Notes: a model not told the origin generated them from the letters alone. 64,000 bases of DNA from Amycolatopsis acidicola (GCF_007713735.2 NZ_VMNW02000032.1:17343-81342), one strand, 5' to 3'; counted from the stretch's first letter, positions 53,034-63,213 are shown. Numbers and translations: made by a program.

Positions 53034-53519
53034 ATGGCTGCGGCTCACCCGACAGGCCAGGCCACCTCCCGTTCACCGGAGACTGCCAGAGTCGGAGCCG
53101 TGCTGCTCACCGGTGAAGCCCTGCTCGACCGCGCCAAACTGGTCCTGACCGTGCCGCTTCAGGCGCGCGTCGGGGTGCGTCTGCTGGACGAGGCCGACCC
53201 GCCGGCGGGGGTGTGGTTCACCGTCGAAGGCTTGGCCGACAACGGTTCCGGCGGGGTGCACGCCGCCGCGCTGCAGACGGCGATGGAGGTGGCCGCGTAC
53301 CTGGCCTTGCTCCCCCAGCTGGCCACCGACGAGCACGCGATCACGCACGCCCTCTCCACCCAGCTGATCGCGGCCGCCCCCACCGGCGAACGCGTCGAGC
53401 TGCGCGGCACCTTGGACCGGCGCGGCAAACGGCTGGCGTTCTTGTCCGTGGTCGCGGAGTGCGCGGGCAGGACCGTCGCGCGCGGACAACTGACCAAATC
53501 GGTCGTGCCGTTCGGCTGA
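53034..53519 (+). CDS. Hotdog-fold thioesterase-like protein (PaaI/DUF4442-type)
   Basis: A 161-residue protein of the hotdog fold. The central strand-helix block is GVHAAALQTAMEVAAYLALLP, where the long helix is wrapped by strands (ELRGTLDRRGKRLAFLSVVAE). It probably hydrolyses or binds acyl-CoA thioesters. The ATG at 53034 follows the XRE-cupin stop directly, so the two are likely co-transcribed. Confidence 0.7.
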   Translation: MAAAHPTGQATSRSPETARVGAVLLTGEALLDRAKLVLTVPLQARVGVRLLDEADPPAGVWFTVEGLADNGSGGVHAAALQTAMEVAAYLALLPQLATDEHAITHALSTQLIAAAPTGERVELRGTLDRRGKRLAFLSVVAECAGRTVARGQLTKSVVPFG

Positions 53520-53531
53520 AGCCGCTCGAGT

Positions 53532-54710
53532 TCAGTCTTCCAAGGCCTGGTACACCCCGGTCCAGAAGTCACGGAAGTGCGGCGAGAACTGCGGGAACCC
53601 GGCACGCTGCGAGAACATCAGCGCCACCAGGTCCTCCCGCGGATCGCTGAGCCACGACGTGCCGAGCCCGCCGTCCCAGCCGAACGTCCCCGGCACCGCC
53701 GAGATGTCCGTCCGCGCGGTCACCACGGACATGCCCAGCCCCCAGCCGCGCGAGTCGAAATAACCGGGGTAGAACCCGGAAACCGCTTTCTGCGCCGGGG
53801 TGAGCTGGTCGGTGGTCATCAGCTCCACCGAGGGCCGGGACAGGATCCGCTCCCTGCCGTGCTTCCCCTTGTTCAGCAGCATCGAGCCGAACGCAAGGTA
53901 GTCGTCCACAGTGGACACCAGACCGCCCCCGCCGGACTGGAACTCGGGCACCCGGCTCCACTGCCCGTCCGGCTCGTCGTACACCGTGCCGTCCATCCAG
54001 TAGCTGGTCGCGAACCGCGAGGCCTTGTACGGCGGCACACCGAAATGCGTGTCCTGCATACCCAGCGGCTCGAACAGCCGCTCCCGCAGGAAACCCTGCA
54101 GTGACTGCCCGGCGACCCGGCTGATCAGCACCCCCAGCACGTCCGCCCCGGTGTGGTAGAGCCATTTCTCCCCCGGCTGCGCCATCAGCGGTAGCTCGCC
54201 CAGCCGGCGCAGCCACTCGTCCGGCTCGGGGGTGTGCGCCGGCGCGGGCACGTCCACCGCCACCCGCGCCTCCCGCGCGGCGCGCAGGATCGGCGGCACC
54301 TCACCCTGGGGCGTGAGCTGCCCGAACCCCATCCGGAACGTGAGCAGGTCCCGCACCGTGATCGCCCGTTCGGCGGGCACGGTGTCCGCCAGCGGCGCGT
54401 CGATGCTCGTCAGCACCTGCCGGTTCGCCAGCTCGGGCAGCAGGTCGTCCACCGGGTCGTCGAGCCGCAGCCGGCACTCCTCGACGAGGATCATCGCCGC
54501 GACGGCGGTGACCGGTTTCGTCATCGAGCTGATCCGGAAGATCGTGTCCCGCTGCATCGGCGCCCCGTCGAACGACTGCCTGCCCAGCACGTCGACCCGC
54601 ACCTCCCCGTGCCGCGCGACGACGGTGACCAGGCCCGGCAGCTCCCCCCGTTCGACGTGCCGGGCCAGTACGTCGTGCATCCGGTCCAACCGGGTCTTGG
54701 CGAAACTCAT
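53532..54710 (-). CDS. Serine beta-lactamase-fold hydrolase (class C/EstB-like)
   Basis: A 392-residue penicillin-binding-protein-like hydrolase. The nucleophile motif is SSMTK (about residue 61), the tyrosine motif position is YHTGAD, and the C-terminal strand carries GTFGWDGGLGTSW. The third residue of the Tyr motif is Thr rather than the Asn of true AmpC enzymes, so an esterase or peptidase role is more likely than antibiotic hydrolysis. No signal peptide is visible; it is probably cytoplasmic. Confidence 0.88.
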   Translation of the reverse strand: MSFAKTRLDRMHDVLARHVERGELPGLVTVVARHGEVRVDVLGRQSFDGAPMQRDTIFRISSMTKPVTAVAAMILVEECRLRLDDPVDDLLPELANRQVLTSIDAPLADTVPAERAITVRDLLTFRMGFGQLTPQGEVPPILRAAREARVAVDVPAPAHTPEPDEWLRRLGELPLMAQPGEKWLYHTGADVLGVLISRVAGQSLQGFLRERLFEPLGMQDTHFGVPPYKASRFATSYWMDGTVYDEPDGQWSRVPEFQSGGGGLVSTVDDYLAFGSMLLNKGKHGRERILSRPSVELMTTDQLTPAQKAVSGFYPGYFDSRGWGLGMSVVTARTDISAVPGTFGWDGGLGTSWLSDPREDLVALMFSQRAGFPQFSPHFRDFWTGVYQALED

Positions 54711-54801
54711 TTCTGCTTCCCTCCGGGGCGAGGCCGTTCAAAGGCAGACCCGAGGGGAGCGCGAAACTCATCGGTTTCACCCAAAGTTTTCCAGCGACCA
54801 C

Positions 54802-55531
54802 TCAGCGCACGAAAAGCTCGCCCGCGCGGCGGATGCGCTCGAGCGTCCGCTCGCGCGAGGTTCCTTCGACCAGCAACATCACCCGGCCGACACCCAGCTC
54901 TTCCCCGTGCTCCTTCAACCCGCGCGCACCCACCACGTGACGGGCAACCCGGAAGGACGCGCGCATGGGTTGATCAGAGTTCTGCGCGTGACCTCCGAAT
55001 CGTCGTCCACCGGAAAAAGAGCGAGCCGCGCCGACGCGGGGCTCGCCGCGGACTGGACGAGCGGCACCCGCTCCGGCGCGTCGGGGACGAGCTGCACTTC
55101 GCCGAACTCGTATCGCGGACCGACTCCGGCTGCCTTCCCTTCGCGCAGGGTGTTCGCCAACAGCGTCAGGGATTCCTCGGTGTCCTCGTGCCCCGCCATC
55201 CCGGTCCCGAGGATTTCCAGGTCGGCCCGCGGCACACCCCGGCCGACGCCGAGGGTGAACCGACCACCGCTGAGGTGGTGCAGCACGGCGGCCTGTTCGG
55301 CGAGTGCGACCGGATGGTGGTTCGGCAGCACGCACACACCGGTGCCGACCGACAGGGGCGTGCGGCCCAGCAGGAACGCCGCCAGCGTCAGCGCCGACGA
55401 ACTCTGCACCGCGGGGACGAAGTGGTCCTCGGTGGTCCACAGCTCATCCCAGCCGGAGCGCTCGGCTTCGGCCGCGTACTCCAGCGCCCAGCCGAACACC
55501 TCCGCCGCAGAGTGCGCGAGCCCGAAGTCAT
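54802..55531 (-). pseudogene. Broken LLM-class flavin-dependent oxidoreductase
   Basis: A coding trace of a luciferase-like flavin oxidoreductase is split between frames. The ATG at 55531 overlaps the redoxin stop, but only two codons later the readable protein (DFGLAHSAAEVFGWALEYAAEAE...) is in another frame. It continues through HHLSGGRFTLGVGRGV until about 54960, and the family C-terminus (LKEHGEELGVGRVMLLVEG) is again in a different frame. At about 240 residues it is also shorter than the usual 300-330. At least two frameshifts and an internal loss make it a pseudogene. Confidence 0.8.
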
Positions 55532-56079
55532 CCGGCGCTCCTCGCGATGGTGAGCAGTTCGTCGACGGGCCATTGGTCGTCGGCGTGCGCGCCGTATTTC
55601 GCGGCGAGTACCCGGCCGTCGGGCGCGATCAGGAAATCGGCGGGCAGCCCGAGCCTGCCGCCGTGCGGTTTCGCCGCGGGGAAAGGATCTCCGCGCAGCA
55701 AGCCGGTGAGGATCGAGCGCACGATGGCGCCCCAGGCACGCGGGTCGAGCAGCGCCCTCGGCGCCGATTCGACGCCGAATTCCTGGTAGTACCGCCGTTC
55801 CGGGTCAGGGATGACGGCGAAGGGCAACTCCGCGACGTGCGGGCGCAGTTCGGCGGCCGGCGCGTGAAAGAACGCCACCTCCCGGACACCGGCGGCCTCG
55901 ATCTCGTCGTGCCGGCGGGCCACCGAGCGGAGGTGGAGGTTGCAGATCGGGCAGCCCGCGAATCGCCGGAACTGCAGATGGACCAGGCAATCGGGGTCGG
56001 GAACGGGCACGGTCTCCCCGGTCACCGAGATCAGTTTCGCCGGTGCGACAACGCTTCCCGGCGTGAACGTGGCCGTCAT
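55528..56079 (-). CDS. AhpC/TSA-type thioredoxin-fold protein
   Basis: A 183-residue redoxin. It has the active-site-like FAGCPICNLHLRS (CPxC) after a short beta strand, DEIEAAGVREVAFFHA, and GLPADFLIAPDGRVLAAKYG, typical of peroxiredoxin-like proteins. The ATG at 56079 is preceded by AAAGGGG. It is divergent from a TetR gene across a long palindrome; its stop overlaps the decayed oxidoreductase, so these once formed an operon. Confidence 0.87.
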   Translation of the reverse strand: MTATFTPGSVVAPAKLISVTGETVPVPDPDCLVHLQFRRFAGCPICNLHLRSVARRHDEIEAAGVREVAFFHAPAAELRPHVAELPFAVIPDPERRYYQEFGVESAPRALLDPRAWGAIVRSILTGLLRGDPFPAAKPHGGRLGLPADFLIAPDGRVLAAKYGAHADDQWPVDELLTIARSAG

Positions 56080-56090
56080 CGAAGCCCCTT

Positions 56091-56117
56091 TCGTAGGCGT
56101 ACAGCGCACGCCTACGA
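56091..56117. promoter_or_regulatory. Perfect 27-bp palindrome, operator of the redoxin/TetR pair
   Basis: TCGTAGGCGT-ACAGCGC-ACGCCTACGA has perfect 10-bp arms and lies 12 bp upstream of the redoxin ATG, within the 72-bp gap to the divergent TetR start. A second short palindrome, GCGTA-TGTTG-TACGC, follows at 56126-56140. It is a very likely binding site for the adjacent TetR protein. Confidence 0.75.
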
Positions 56118-56151
56118 CGTTATGCGCGTATGTTGTACGCTGTCAACCGCC

Positions 56152-56781
56152 ATGCCACGCCCCCGCTCTCTCACGCACAGTCAGATCGCCGTCGCCGCGT
56201 TGGCGGTGCTCGACCGCGACGGACTGGACGGGCTTTCCATGCGCGCCGTGGCGAAGGAGCTCGGCGTGGGCACGATGTCGCTCTACCGCTACGTCACCGA
56301 TCGCGGACAGCTCGAAGGCCTGATCGTCGACGTGGTGCTCCACTCGATGCCGCTGGATCTGTCGGCGACGGGTTCCGCGCGCCGGCGGCTGGCGCTACTG
56401 GCCGAGCGGTTCCGGATGGCCGTGAGCGAACACCCGGCGGTCGTACCGCTCCTGCTCACCCATCGCCATTTGTCCACCGGTTCGCGGCAATGGGGCGAAG
56501 TCGTCCTGGAAGTGCTCACCGAAGCCGGGTTCACCGGCGAAAAACGCGTGATCGCCTTTCGCGCGTATTTGAGCTACCTGATGGGCGCGACGCAGACCGG
56601 GTATTTCAGCCCGCTGGCGGGCGCGGGCACCGATACCCTCGCTGAGCTGCCCGAAGACGAGTATCCGGTACTGCGGAACACCGCCCGGTCGGCACGCGGA
56701 ATAACCCCGGCCGAGGAATTCGGCCGGGGTCTGGAGCTCCTGCTGGACGGGCTGCTCAAGAATGCAGAGAAAGGCCCTTGA
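56152..56781 (+). CDS. TetR family transcriptional regulator
   Basis: A 209-residue repressor with the N-terminal helix-turn-helix LSMRAVAKELGVGTMSLYRYVTDR and a TetR-class C-terminal domain ending RGLELLLDGLLKNAEKGP. It is divergent from the redoxin and the broken flavin oxidoreductase with a perfect palindrome between them, so it probably represses that small operon. The ATG at 56152 is used; the very long open frame upstream is antisense to other genes. It overlaps the convergent DUF2000 gene by 26 bp. Confidence 0.9.
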   Translation: MPRPRSLTHSQIAVAALAVLDRDGLDGLSMRAVAKELGVGTMSLYRYVTDRGQLEGLIVDVVLHSMPLDLSATGSARRRLALLAERFRMAVSEHPAVVPLLLTHRHLSTGSRQWGEVVLEVLTEAGFTGEKRVIAFRAYLSYLMGATQTGYFSPLAGAGTDTLAELPEDEYPVLRNTARSARGITPAEEFGRGLELLLDGLLKNAEKGP

Positions 56782-57166
56782 GCGCCTTGTCCACCGCATT
56801 CCGCGGACCGTGCACGGCGATTCCGACCAAGGCGAGTTTCTCGGTCTCCACGGCGCGGACCGCGGCCCGGTTGTCGACGTCGTTCCCGGTCGCGAACAGT
56901 TCCTCGGTATAGACGGCGACGGCCAGATCGCGGTCGAGCGCCTTCCGATGAGCCACGCGCAACGCGTCGGCGTCCGCTTCGTAGACCAGCACGGGCTGGC
57001 CGAACATCGGAAGGTACTCCTGCCCCGACGCGTCCTCGTAGGTCTCGCCGACGGTCTCGGGGAAACGCGCGGCGACGCCGCTCACCAGGAACGCGGTCAC
57101 GTTGAGCTGCTGCCAGCCGACGAGGTCGTCCCGGACCACGACGGCGATCTTCGTCTTGCCCTGCAT
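56756..57166 (-). CDS. DUF2000 family protein
   Basis: A 136-residue protein with the DUF2000 pattern: KIAVVVRDDLVGWQQLNVTAFLVSG, VYEADADALRVAHRKAL, and VGIAVHGPRNAVDKALKGLSLH at the C-terminus. The fold resembles peptidyl-tRNA hydrolase 2-like proteins; function unknown. The ATG at 57166 is chosen over a frame open to 57193. It is divergent from an AraC regulator, a common arrangement for this family. Confidence 0.85.
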   Translation of the reverse strand: MQGKTKIAVVVRDDLVGWQQLNVTAFLVSGVAARFPETVGETYEDASGQEYLPMFGQPVLVYEADADALRVAHRKALDRDLAVAVYTEELFATGNDVDNRAAVRAVETEKLALVGIAVHGPRNAVDKALKGLSLHS

Positions 57167-57228
57167 GGGAAACAGCCTGCCGCCAGCCGGCACTCGCCGT
57201 CTTGAACGCTCGTGCGGACAATGAAGGC

Positions 57229-58029
57229 GTGCGGAACGACTGGGCGAAGTACTGGCGGGCTCCGGACCGCCGGCTCGAAGTGATGCACGCCCATTTCGAG
57301 CAGCACGTCTACCACCGGCACAGCCACGAGACCTACTCCTTCGGCGTCACCGAAACCGGCGCGCAGGCGTTCACCTGCCGCGGCGAAGGGCGCACGAGCG
57401 CGGCGGGAATGGTGATGGCGCTGAACCCGGACGACCCGCACGACGGGCAGTCCGCGGTCGCGGCCGGGTTCACGTACCGGATGATCCACATCGGCCCGGA
57501 GCTGATCACCGACCAGCTCGGCGACGCGAGCGAGCGTCCGGCCGGGCTGCCGTTGTTCACGCAGCCGGTGCTGGAAGACCCCGTCCTCGCCAACGCGCTT
57601 CGCACCCTCGACACGGCATTGCAGGGCGAAAGCCGTCTGGCGCAAGACGAAGCTCTCGCCGCGACGGTGCGCGCGCTGGTGCGGCGCGGCTCCACGCGCC
57701 CATTGCGCACGCGGGAATTGCCGGGCGAAGTGAGCCGCGCGCGCGAAATCCTCGAAGCGTCCTTCGCCGAGGACATGCGCGCGGAGGACCTCGCGGCAGC
57801 TGCCGGGTGTAGCCGCTTCGCGCTGCATCGCGGCTTCGTCGCGGCGTACGGCATGGCGCCGAGCGACTACCAGCGCCAGCTTCGCCTTCGCGCCGCACGG
57901 CGGTTGCTGGCCGACGGCCACACCCCGGCACAGGCCGCGGCGGCCGCCGGGTTCGCCGACCAGAGCCACCTCACCCGCTGGTTCAAGCGCTACTACGGCG
58001 TCACGCCGGGCCGGTTCCAGCGCCCTTGA
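57229..58029 (+). CDS. AraC family transcriptional regulator
   Basis: A 266-residue regulator with an N-terminal cupin-like ligand domain (VYHRHSHETYSFGVTETG) and a C-terminal pair of helix-turn-helices from about 175 (DMRAEDLAAAAGCSRFALHR, FADQSHLTRWFKRYYGVTPG). The GTG at 57229 fits the alignment of related proteins better than the TTG at 57202. It is divergent from the DUF2000 gene, its likely target. Its stop lies within the promoter of the following arsR-type gene. Confidence 0.9.
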   Translation: MRNDWAKYWRAPDRRLEVMHAHFEQHVYHRHSHETYSFGVTETGAQAFTCRGEGRTSAAGMVMALNPDDPHDGQSAVAAGFTYRMIHIGPELITDQLGDASERPAGLPLFTQPVLEDPVLANALRTLDTALQGESRLAQDEALAATVRALVRRGSTRPLRTRELPGEVSRAREILEASFAEDMRAEDLAAAAGCSRFALHRGFVAAYGMAPSDYQRQLRLRAARRLLADGHTPAQAAAAAGFADQSHLTRWFKRYYGVTPGRFQRP

Positions 58030-58062
58030 CAGGCAATATGCCGAGTGGGTTATATTCCTGGA
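58026..58062 (+). promoter_or_regulatory. Consensus-like promoter giving a leaderless arsR transcript
   Basis: TTGACA (58026-58031), a 19-bp spacer and TATATT (58051-58056). The GTG start at 58063 lies 7 nt downstream of the -10 box, where the transcription start should be, so the mRNA is probably leaderless. The -35 box overlaps the araC stop codon. Confidence 0.65.
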
Positions 58063-58371
58063 GTGGCATCAACGTTCGAGGTGCTGGCCGAACCCCGGCG
58101 GCGCGAAATCCTCGACCTGCTCCGCACCGGCGAGCGAGTGGTCGGTGACCTGGTCGAGCGCCTGGACCTGACCCAGCCCGCGGTGTCGAAGCATCTGAAG
58201 GTGCTCCGCGAGGCGGGCCTGGTCGAGGTACGACAGGAGGCGCAGCGCCGGTGGTACCGGTTGCGCCCGCAGCCGCTGGCCGAGCTGGACGACTGGCTGG
58301 CGCCGTACCGCGCGCTCTGGCAGGCGAGTTTCGACGCGCTCGAACGGCATCTCGACGAAGGGAGCGAGTAG
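58063..58371 (+). CDS. ArsR family regulator
   Basis: A 102-residue winged-helix repressor (FEVLAEPRRREILDLL, LTQPAVSKHLKVLREAGLVEVRQEAQRRWYRL). No metal-binding Cys motif is present. It belongs to the ArsR group that is linked to SRPBCC/AHSA1 genes, and such a gene follows with a 1-nt overlap. GTG at 58063; see the leaderless promoter. The ATG at 58038 is out of frame. Confidence 0.92.
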   Translation: MASTFEVLAEPRRREILDLLRTGERVVGDLVERLDLTQPAVSKHLKVLREAGLVEVRQEAQRRWYRLRPQPLAELDDWLAPYRALWQASFDALERHLDEGSE

Positions 58372-59294
58372 TGGACGCGAAGTTCGAACCCGCAGGCAAC
58401 GTGGTGCGCTTCCAGCGCCGCTTCCGGCATCCGGTGACGAAGGTCTGGCGCGCGATCACCGAACCCGGCGAGCTGAAGCACTGGTTCCCGGCGTTGGTGG
58501 AGACGGAGCTGCGGATCGGCGCGCCGATCCGGTTCGCCTTCCCCGAAGAGGCTCCGGTGGACGTCGTCGGTCACGGCGAGATCCTCGAACTGGACCCGCC
58601 CAAGGTCTATTCGTTCACCTGGAACCAGGACGTGCTGCGGTTCGAACTGGTGCCGGACGGCGAGGGCTGCGTCCTCCACTTCTCCCAGACACTCGGCGGC
58701 GGGGGCGTCGGCGCGCTGTCGGCCGGCCGCAACGCCGCGGGCTGGGACCACTGTCTCGGCGCGCTGGAGGCCCGGTTGGAAGATCGCGAAGCCGAGCCGT
58801 TCACCGAGTGGATGCCGGCGATGGAGCACTACATCGACGTCTTCGGCCTCGGCGCGGGCCGCTATGCCGATGGCGAAATCCGCTTCGCGCGGGACCTCGT
58901 GTGGAAGCCGCTGGACGACATCTGGTGCACGCTCGTCGAAGGCAGCGAACCAAAGCCGGGCGACGAGCCGCCGCTTCGCGCCACCAACGGTTACGTCGAG
59001 GCGGGCAAGGTCACGAAGGCCGAGGCGCCGCGGCTGCTGGAGTACGAATGGCTCCACGAAGGGAAAGCAGCCGGGGTCGTGCGCTTCGAACTCTTCGCGG
59101 ACCCGGCGCTCGGCAACCGCGTCGAACTGACGCAGACCGTTCCGGAGCGGCTGGCGGAGTTCGCCCCCACCGCGCTGGCGGCCTGGCACACCCAGCTCGA
59201 GCTGTTCTTCGCCGCCGTGCACGGGGACATCCGCTGCCCCTGGCCCGCCGACCGCATGGAAGCGCTCCGAAAGCAATACTCCGCGCGGGGATGA
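58371..59294 (+). CDS. SRPBCC (AHSA1-like) domain protein, double domain
   Basis: A 307-residue protein. The first SRPBCC domain (about 5-145) begins VVRFQRRFRHPVTKVWRAITEPGELKHWFP, the hallmark of the AHSA1 group paired with ArsR regulators. The second half (about 150-300) has another SRPBCC-like stretch with VWKPLDDIWCTLVEGSE. It may bind a lipid-like ligand, with the upstream ArsR as its regulator. GTG start overlapping the arsR stop (TAGTG). Confidence 0.85.
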   Translation: MDAKFEPAGNVVRFQRRFRHPVTKVWRAITEPGELKHWFPALVETELRIGAPIRFAFPEEAPVDVVGHGEILELDPPKVYSFTWNQDVLRFELVPDGEGCVLHFSQTLGGGGVGALSAGRNAAGWDHCLGALEARLEDREAEPFTEWMPAMEHYIDVFGLGAGRYADGEIRFARDLVWKPLDDIWCTLVEGSEPKPGDEPPLRATNGYVEAGKVTKAEAPRLLEYEWLHEGKAAGVVRFELFADPALGNRVELTQTVPERLAEFAPTALAAWHTQLELFFAAVHGDIRCPWPADRMEALRKQYSARG

Positions 59295-59343
59295 GTCTGA
59301 CGCCACACGCGAGGTGGGTTGTCAGTGGTTAAGCTGCGGAATC

Positions 59344-60984
<1,641 letters not shown>

Positions 60985-60993
60985 GGCGCTGCC

Positions 60994-61212
60994 ATGACTG
61001 ACGAGAAACGGCCTTTTCTCCGCATTGTCAAAGGGAATCCGGACGATGCCGAACTGGCGGCGGTGACAGCGGTGCTCGTCGCCGCGGCGTCCGCCCCCGC
61101 CGACGCGGCGCCCCCGGCGCGGCGTTCGGAGTGGGCCAACCGCGCCCGCGCGCTGCGGCAGCCGCTGCAGCACGGGCCGGGCGCCTGGCGCGCCTCCGGC
61201 TTCCCCCGCTAG
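60994..61212 (+). CDS. accE: Acyl-CoA carboxylase epsilon subunit AccE
   Basis: A 72-residue small subunit (FLRIVKGNPDDAELAAVTAVLVAA at the N-terminus, then an Ala/Pro stretch and SEWANRARALRQP). Actinobacterial carboxylase epsilon subunits of this type strengthen the alpha-beta complex. It starts 9 bp after accD5 and is followed by a strong terminator, marking the end of the operon. Confidence 0.92.
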   Translation: MTDEKRPFLRIVKGNPDDAELAAVTAVLVAAASAPADAAPPARRSEWANRARALRQPLQHGPGAWRASGFPR

Positions 61213-61219
61213 CCCCGAG

Positions 61220-61254
61220 AACGGCCCCGGCAATCGCTTGCCGGGGCCGTTTTT
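61220..61254 (+). terminator. Intrinsic terminator after accD5-accE
   Basis: A perfect 14-bp stem, AACGGCCCCGGCAA (61220-61233) and TTGCCGGGGCCGTT (61238-61251), with a TCGC loop and a run of T after it. It serves the accE end and, read on the other strand, can also end the convergent MFS gene (stop at 61259). Confidence 0.9.
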
Positions 61255-61258
61255 GTGG

Positions 61259-62497
61259 TCAGGCAACAGGTTCCAGCACCTGGTCACGCCGCGGCTGGAC
61301 GCCGGCGTGGCCGTGCAACCGGAACAGCCGGAACGTCCCGGCGAGCGCCATCACCAGCACCACCCCGAACGCGAGTCGGTGCGCCAGCGCGTCTCCGCCC
61401 AGCACGTCGACCAGTATTCCGACGCCGAGTTCCGCGATGACGGCGAAACTGAAGCCGCCCATGTTCGCGATCCCACTGGCGATTCCGCCCTGGTGCCCGT
61501 GGTTCGAGGTGCGGGCGAGGTCGAAGGCCAGCATGCTCACGCCGCCCGCCGCGCCGATCAGGAACAGCGCGGGCGCGAGCACCGCGGTCGGCAGCGGGCC
61601 GGGCACCGCGACGAGCACCACCCAGCACAGCACGCTCACGGTGGCCGCGGTCGCGACGAGCCGCCCTCGAAGGTCGGGCCGCCGGGAGCCGATCTGTCCG
61701 GCGGCAGTGCTGACCAGCACGAAACCGAGCACGACGACGGTCAGCAGCGTGCTCGCGCCGCCGGGCGTCTGCCCCTGCGCGCTGACCAGGTACGGCTGGC
61801 CGAGCACGGCGGTGAAGGAGACGAAGGTGCCCATCAGCGTGAAGTGCGTCCACATGGCATGGCGGGTGCCGCGGTTCTTCCAGGCGTGGCGCAGGCTCAC
61901 GCGCAGCGGTTCGTCGCTGACGACCGGCGCCACCTTGCCGTGCGGGCTTTCCTGCAGCAGCAAGGAAACCACGACGAGCAGGACCACGGTGAAGATGCCC
62001 GCGGCCAGGAACGACTTCGTCCAGCCGAAGGTGCCGAGCAACGCGGTCAGCGGCGCCGTCGCGATGAGCTGGCCGAGCCCGCCGATCATCCCGGTCAGCG
62101 CGGACACGAGCGCGAACCGCCTGCCGGGGAACCAGTTGTGCGCCAAGCGAACCACGTTGACGAACAGGAACGCGTCCCCGGCGCCGATCAGCGCGCGGCC
62201 GGTCATCGCGAGCGGGTACGCCGTGGCGAGCGCGAACACCGTGGAGCCGGCGGCCATCAACGCCATCCCGGCAAGCAGGAGCCGTCGCGGCCCGAACCTG
62301 TCCGCCCCGGCGCCGACCGGCACCTGCAGCAGCGCGTAAAGAACCATCTGCACCACCGAAAACGCGGCGAGCCCGGTGGCGTCGATCGAGAAGCGTTCCT
62401 GCGCGGTGAGGCCCGCTACGGACAGGCTCATCCGGTGGAAGAGCGCTGTCAGATAGCAGAGGGCACCGAGCCCCCACATGAACCACGCCTTGCGCAC
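61259..62497 (-). CDS. Major facilitator superfamily transporter
   Basis: A 412-residue MFS protein with twelve predicted membrane segments. The loop between helices 2 and 3 has the family pattern GAGADRFGPRRLL, and the second half begins after a central loop (ESPHGKVAPVVSDEP). The GTG at 62497 follows GAGGGAG at good spacing; the frame open to 62578 overlaps the divergent gene's operator. Substrate unknown; the divergent GntR/FadR-type regulator suggests an organic acid. Confidence 0.9.
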   Translation of the reverse strand: MRKAWFMWGLGALCYLTALFHRMSLSVAGLTAQERFSIDATGLAAFSVVQMVLYALLQVPVGAGADRFGPRRLLLAGMALMAAGSTVFALATAYPLAMTGRALIGAGDAFLFVNVVRLAHNWFPGRRFALVSALTGMIGGLGQLIATAPLTALLGTFGWTKSFLAAGIFTVVLLVVVSLLLQESPHGKVAPVVSDEPLRVSLRHAWKNRGTRHAMWTHFTLMGTFVSFTAVLGQPYLVSAQGQTPGGASTLLTVVVLGFVLVSTAAGQIGSRRPDLRGRLVATAATVSVLCWVVLVAVPGPLPTAVLAPALFLIGAAGGVSMLAFDLARTSNHGHQGGIASGIANMGGFSFAVIAELGVGILVDVLGGDALAHRLAFGVVLVMALAGTFRLFRLHGHAGVQPRRDQVLEPVA

Positions 62498-62515
62498 GAC
62501 ACTCCCTCGCGTTGC

Positions 62516-62533
62516 ATCTATCTTGTATCTATC
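62516..62533. promoter_or_regulatory. Direct-repeat operator candidate between MFS and GntR genes
   Basis: ATCTATC-TTGT-ATCTATC (62516-62533), two identical heptamers 11 bp apart, about one DNA turn, in the 59-bp gap between the MFS (62497) and GntR (62557) starts. It is a plausible site for the FadR-type regulator encoded alongside. Confidence 0.5.
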
Positions 62534-62556
62534 AGCGTCGCCGATACGATGCGCGC

Positions 62557-63213
62557 ATGTCAACGAGGGACCGCTCACAGGGTTCGTCCAGCGACCGCGC
62601 GTACCGGTGGACGAAGGACCGCATCCTGGACGGCCGGTTCGAGGGCGGCAGGCTGATCAGCGAGGGCGAGGTCGCGGACGAGATCCAGCTGTCCCGGACC
62701 CCGGTGCGCGAAGCGTTCCTGCGCCTGTCGGCGGAGGGCTTGCTGCGCCTGTACCCGAAGCGGGGCGCGCTCGTCGTGCCGGTCTCGGCGAGCGAAGCCG
62801 AGGACATCGCCGAAGCACGGATCTTCCTCGAGCGCCATGCGGCCGCGAAGGTGATCGCCAGTGGCCACGCGGCGGAAGTCGCTTCGGCGATGCGGGAGGT
62901 GCTGGAGAAGCAGCACGCCTTGTCGTATCCCGAGCAGGCGCCGGAATTCACCGCGCTGGACCGGGATTTCCACGCGACCCTCGTGAATGCCGCGGGCAAC
63001 GCCCTCTTCGACGAGTTCTATTCGAGCCTGCGCGACCGGCAACTGCGGATGGTCCACACCGCGCTACGCCACGACAACCCCGACCGGCCGCGAATCATCC
63101 TTGAGGAGCACTCGCGGATCTGCGACCTCCTGGCAGCCGGGGAAGCCGAGGCGCTGCACAGCCTGATCGCCGAGCACATCACTTCAGTACGGAAACAACT
63201 GCCAACGGTCTGA
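62557..63213 (+). CDS. GntR family regulator, FadR/FCD type
   Basis: A 218-residue regulator with the winged helix SEGEVADEIQLSRTPVREAFLRLSAEGLL (in two parts) and an all-helical FCD ligand domain with the metal-site pattern ALDRDFHATLVNAAGN and later IAEHI. FCD regulators respond to carboxylic acids. The ATG at 62557 is used; the 15 codons in front of it overlap the operator. It probably controls the divergent MFS gene. Confidence 0.9.
   Translation: MSTRDRSQGSSSDRAYRWTKDRILDGRFEGGRLISEGEVADEIQLSRTPVREAFLRLSAEGLLRLYPKRGALVVPVSASEAEDIAEARIFLERHAAAKVIASGHAAEVASAMREVLEKQHALSYPEQAPEFTALDRDFHATLVNAAGNALFDEFYSSLRDRQLRMVHTALRHDNPDRPRIILEEHSRICDLLAAGEAEALHSLIAEHITSVRKQLPTV

Noticed and set aside
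53532..54710. Beta-lactamase-fold gene as an antibiotic resistance gene
   Set aside because: The Tyr motif reads YHTG rather than Tyr-x-Asn and there is no export signal, so an esterase or peptidase relative is more likely.
54232..56151. Long plus-strand open frame in front of the TetR gene
   Set aside because: It is antisense to the beta-lactamase-fold gene, the broken oxidoreductase and the redoxin; only the part from 56152 reads as a TetR protein.
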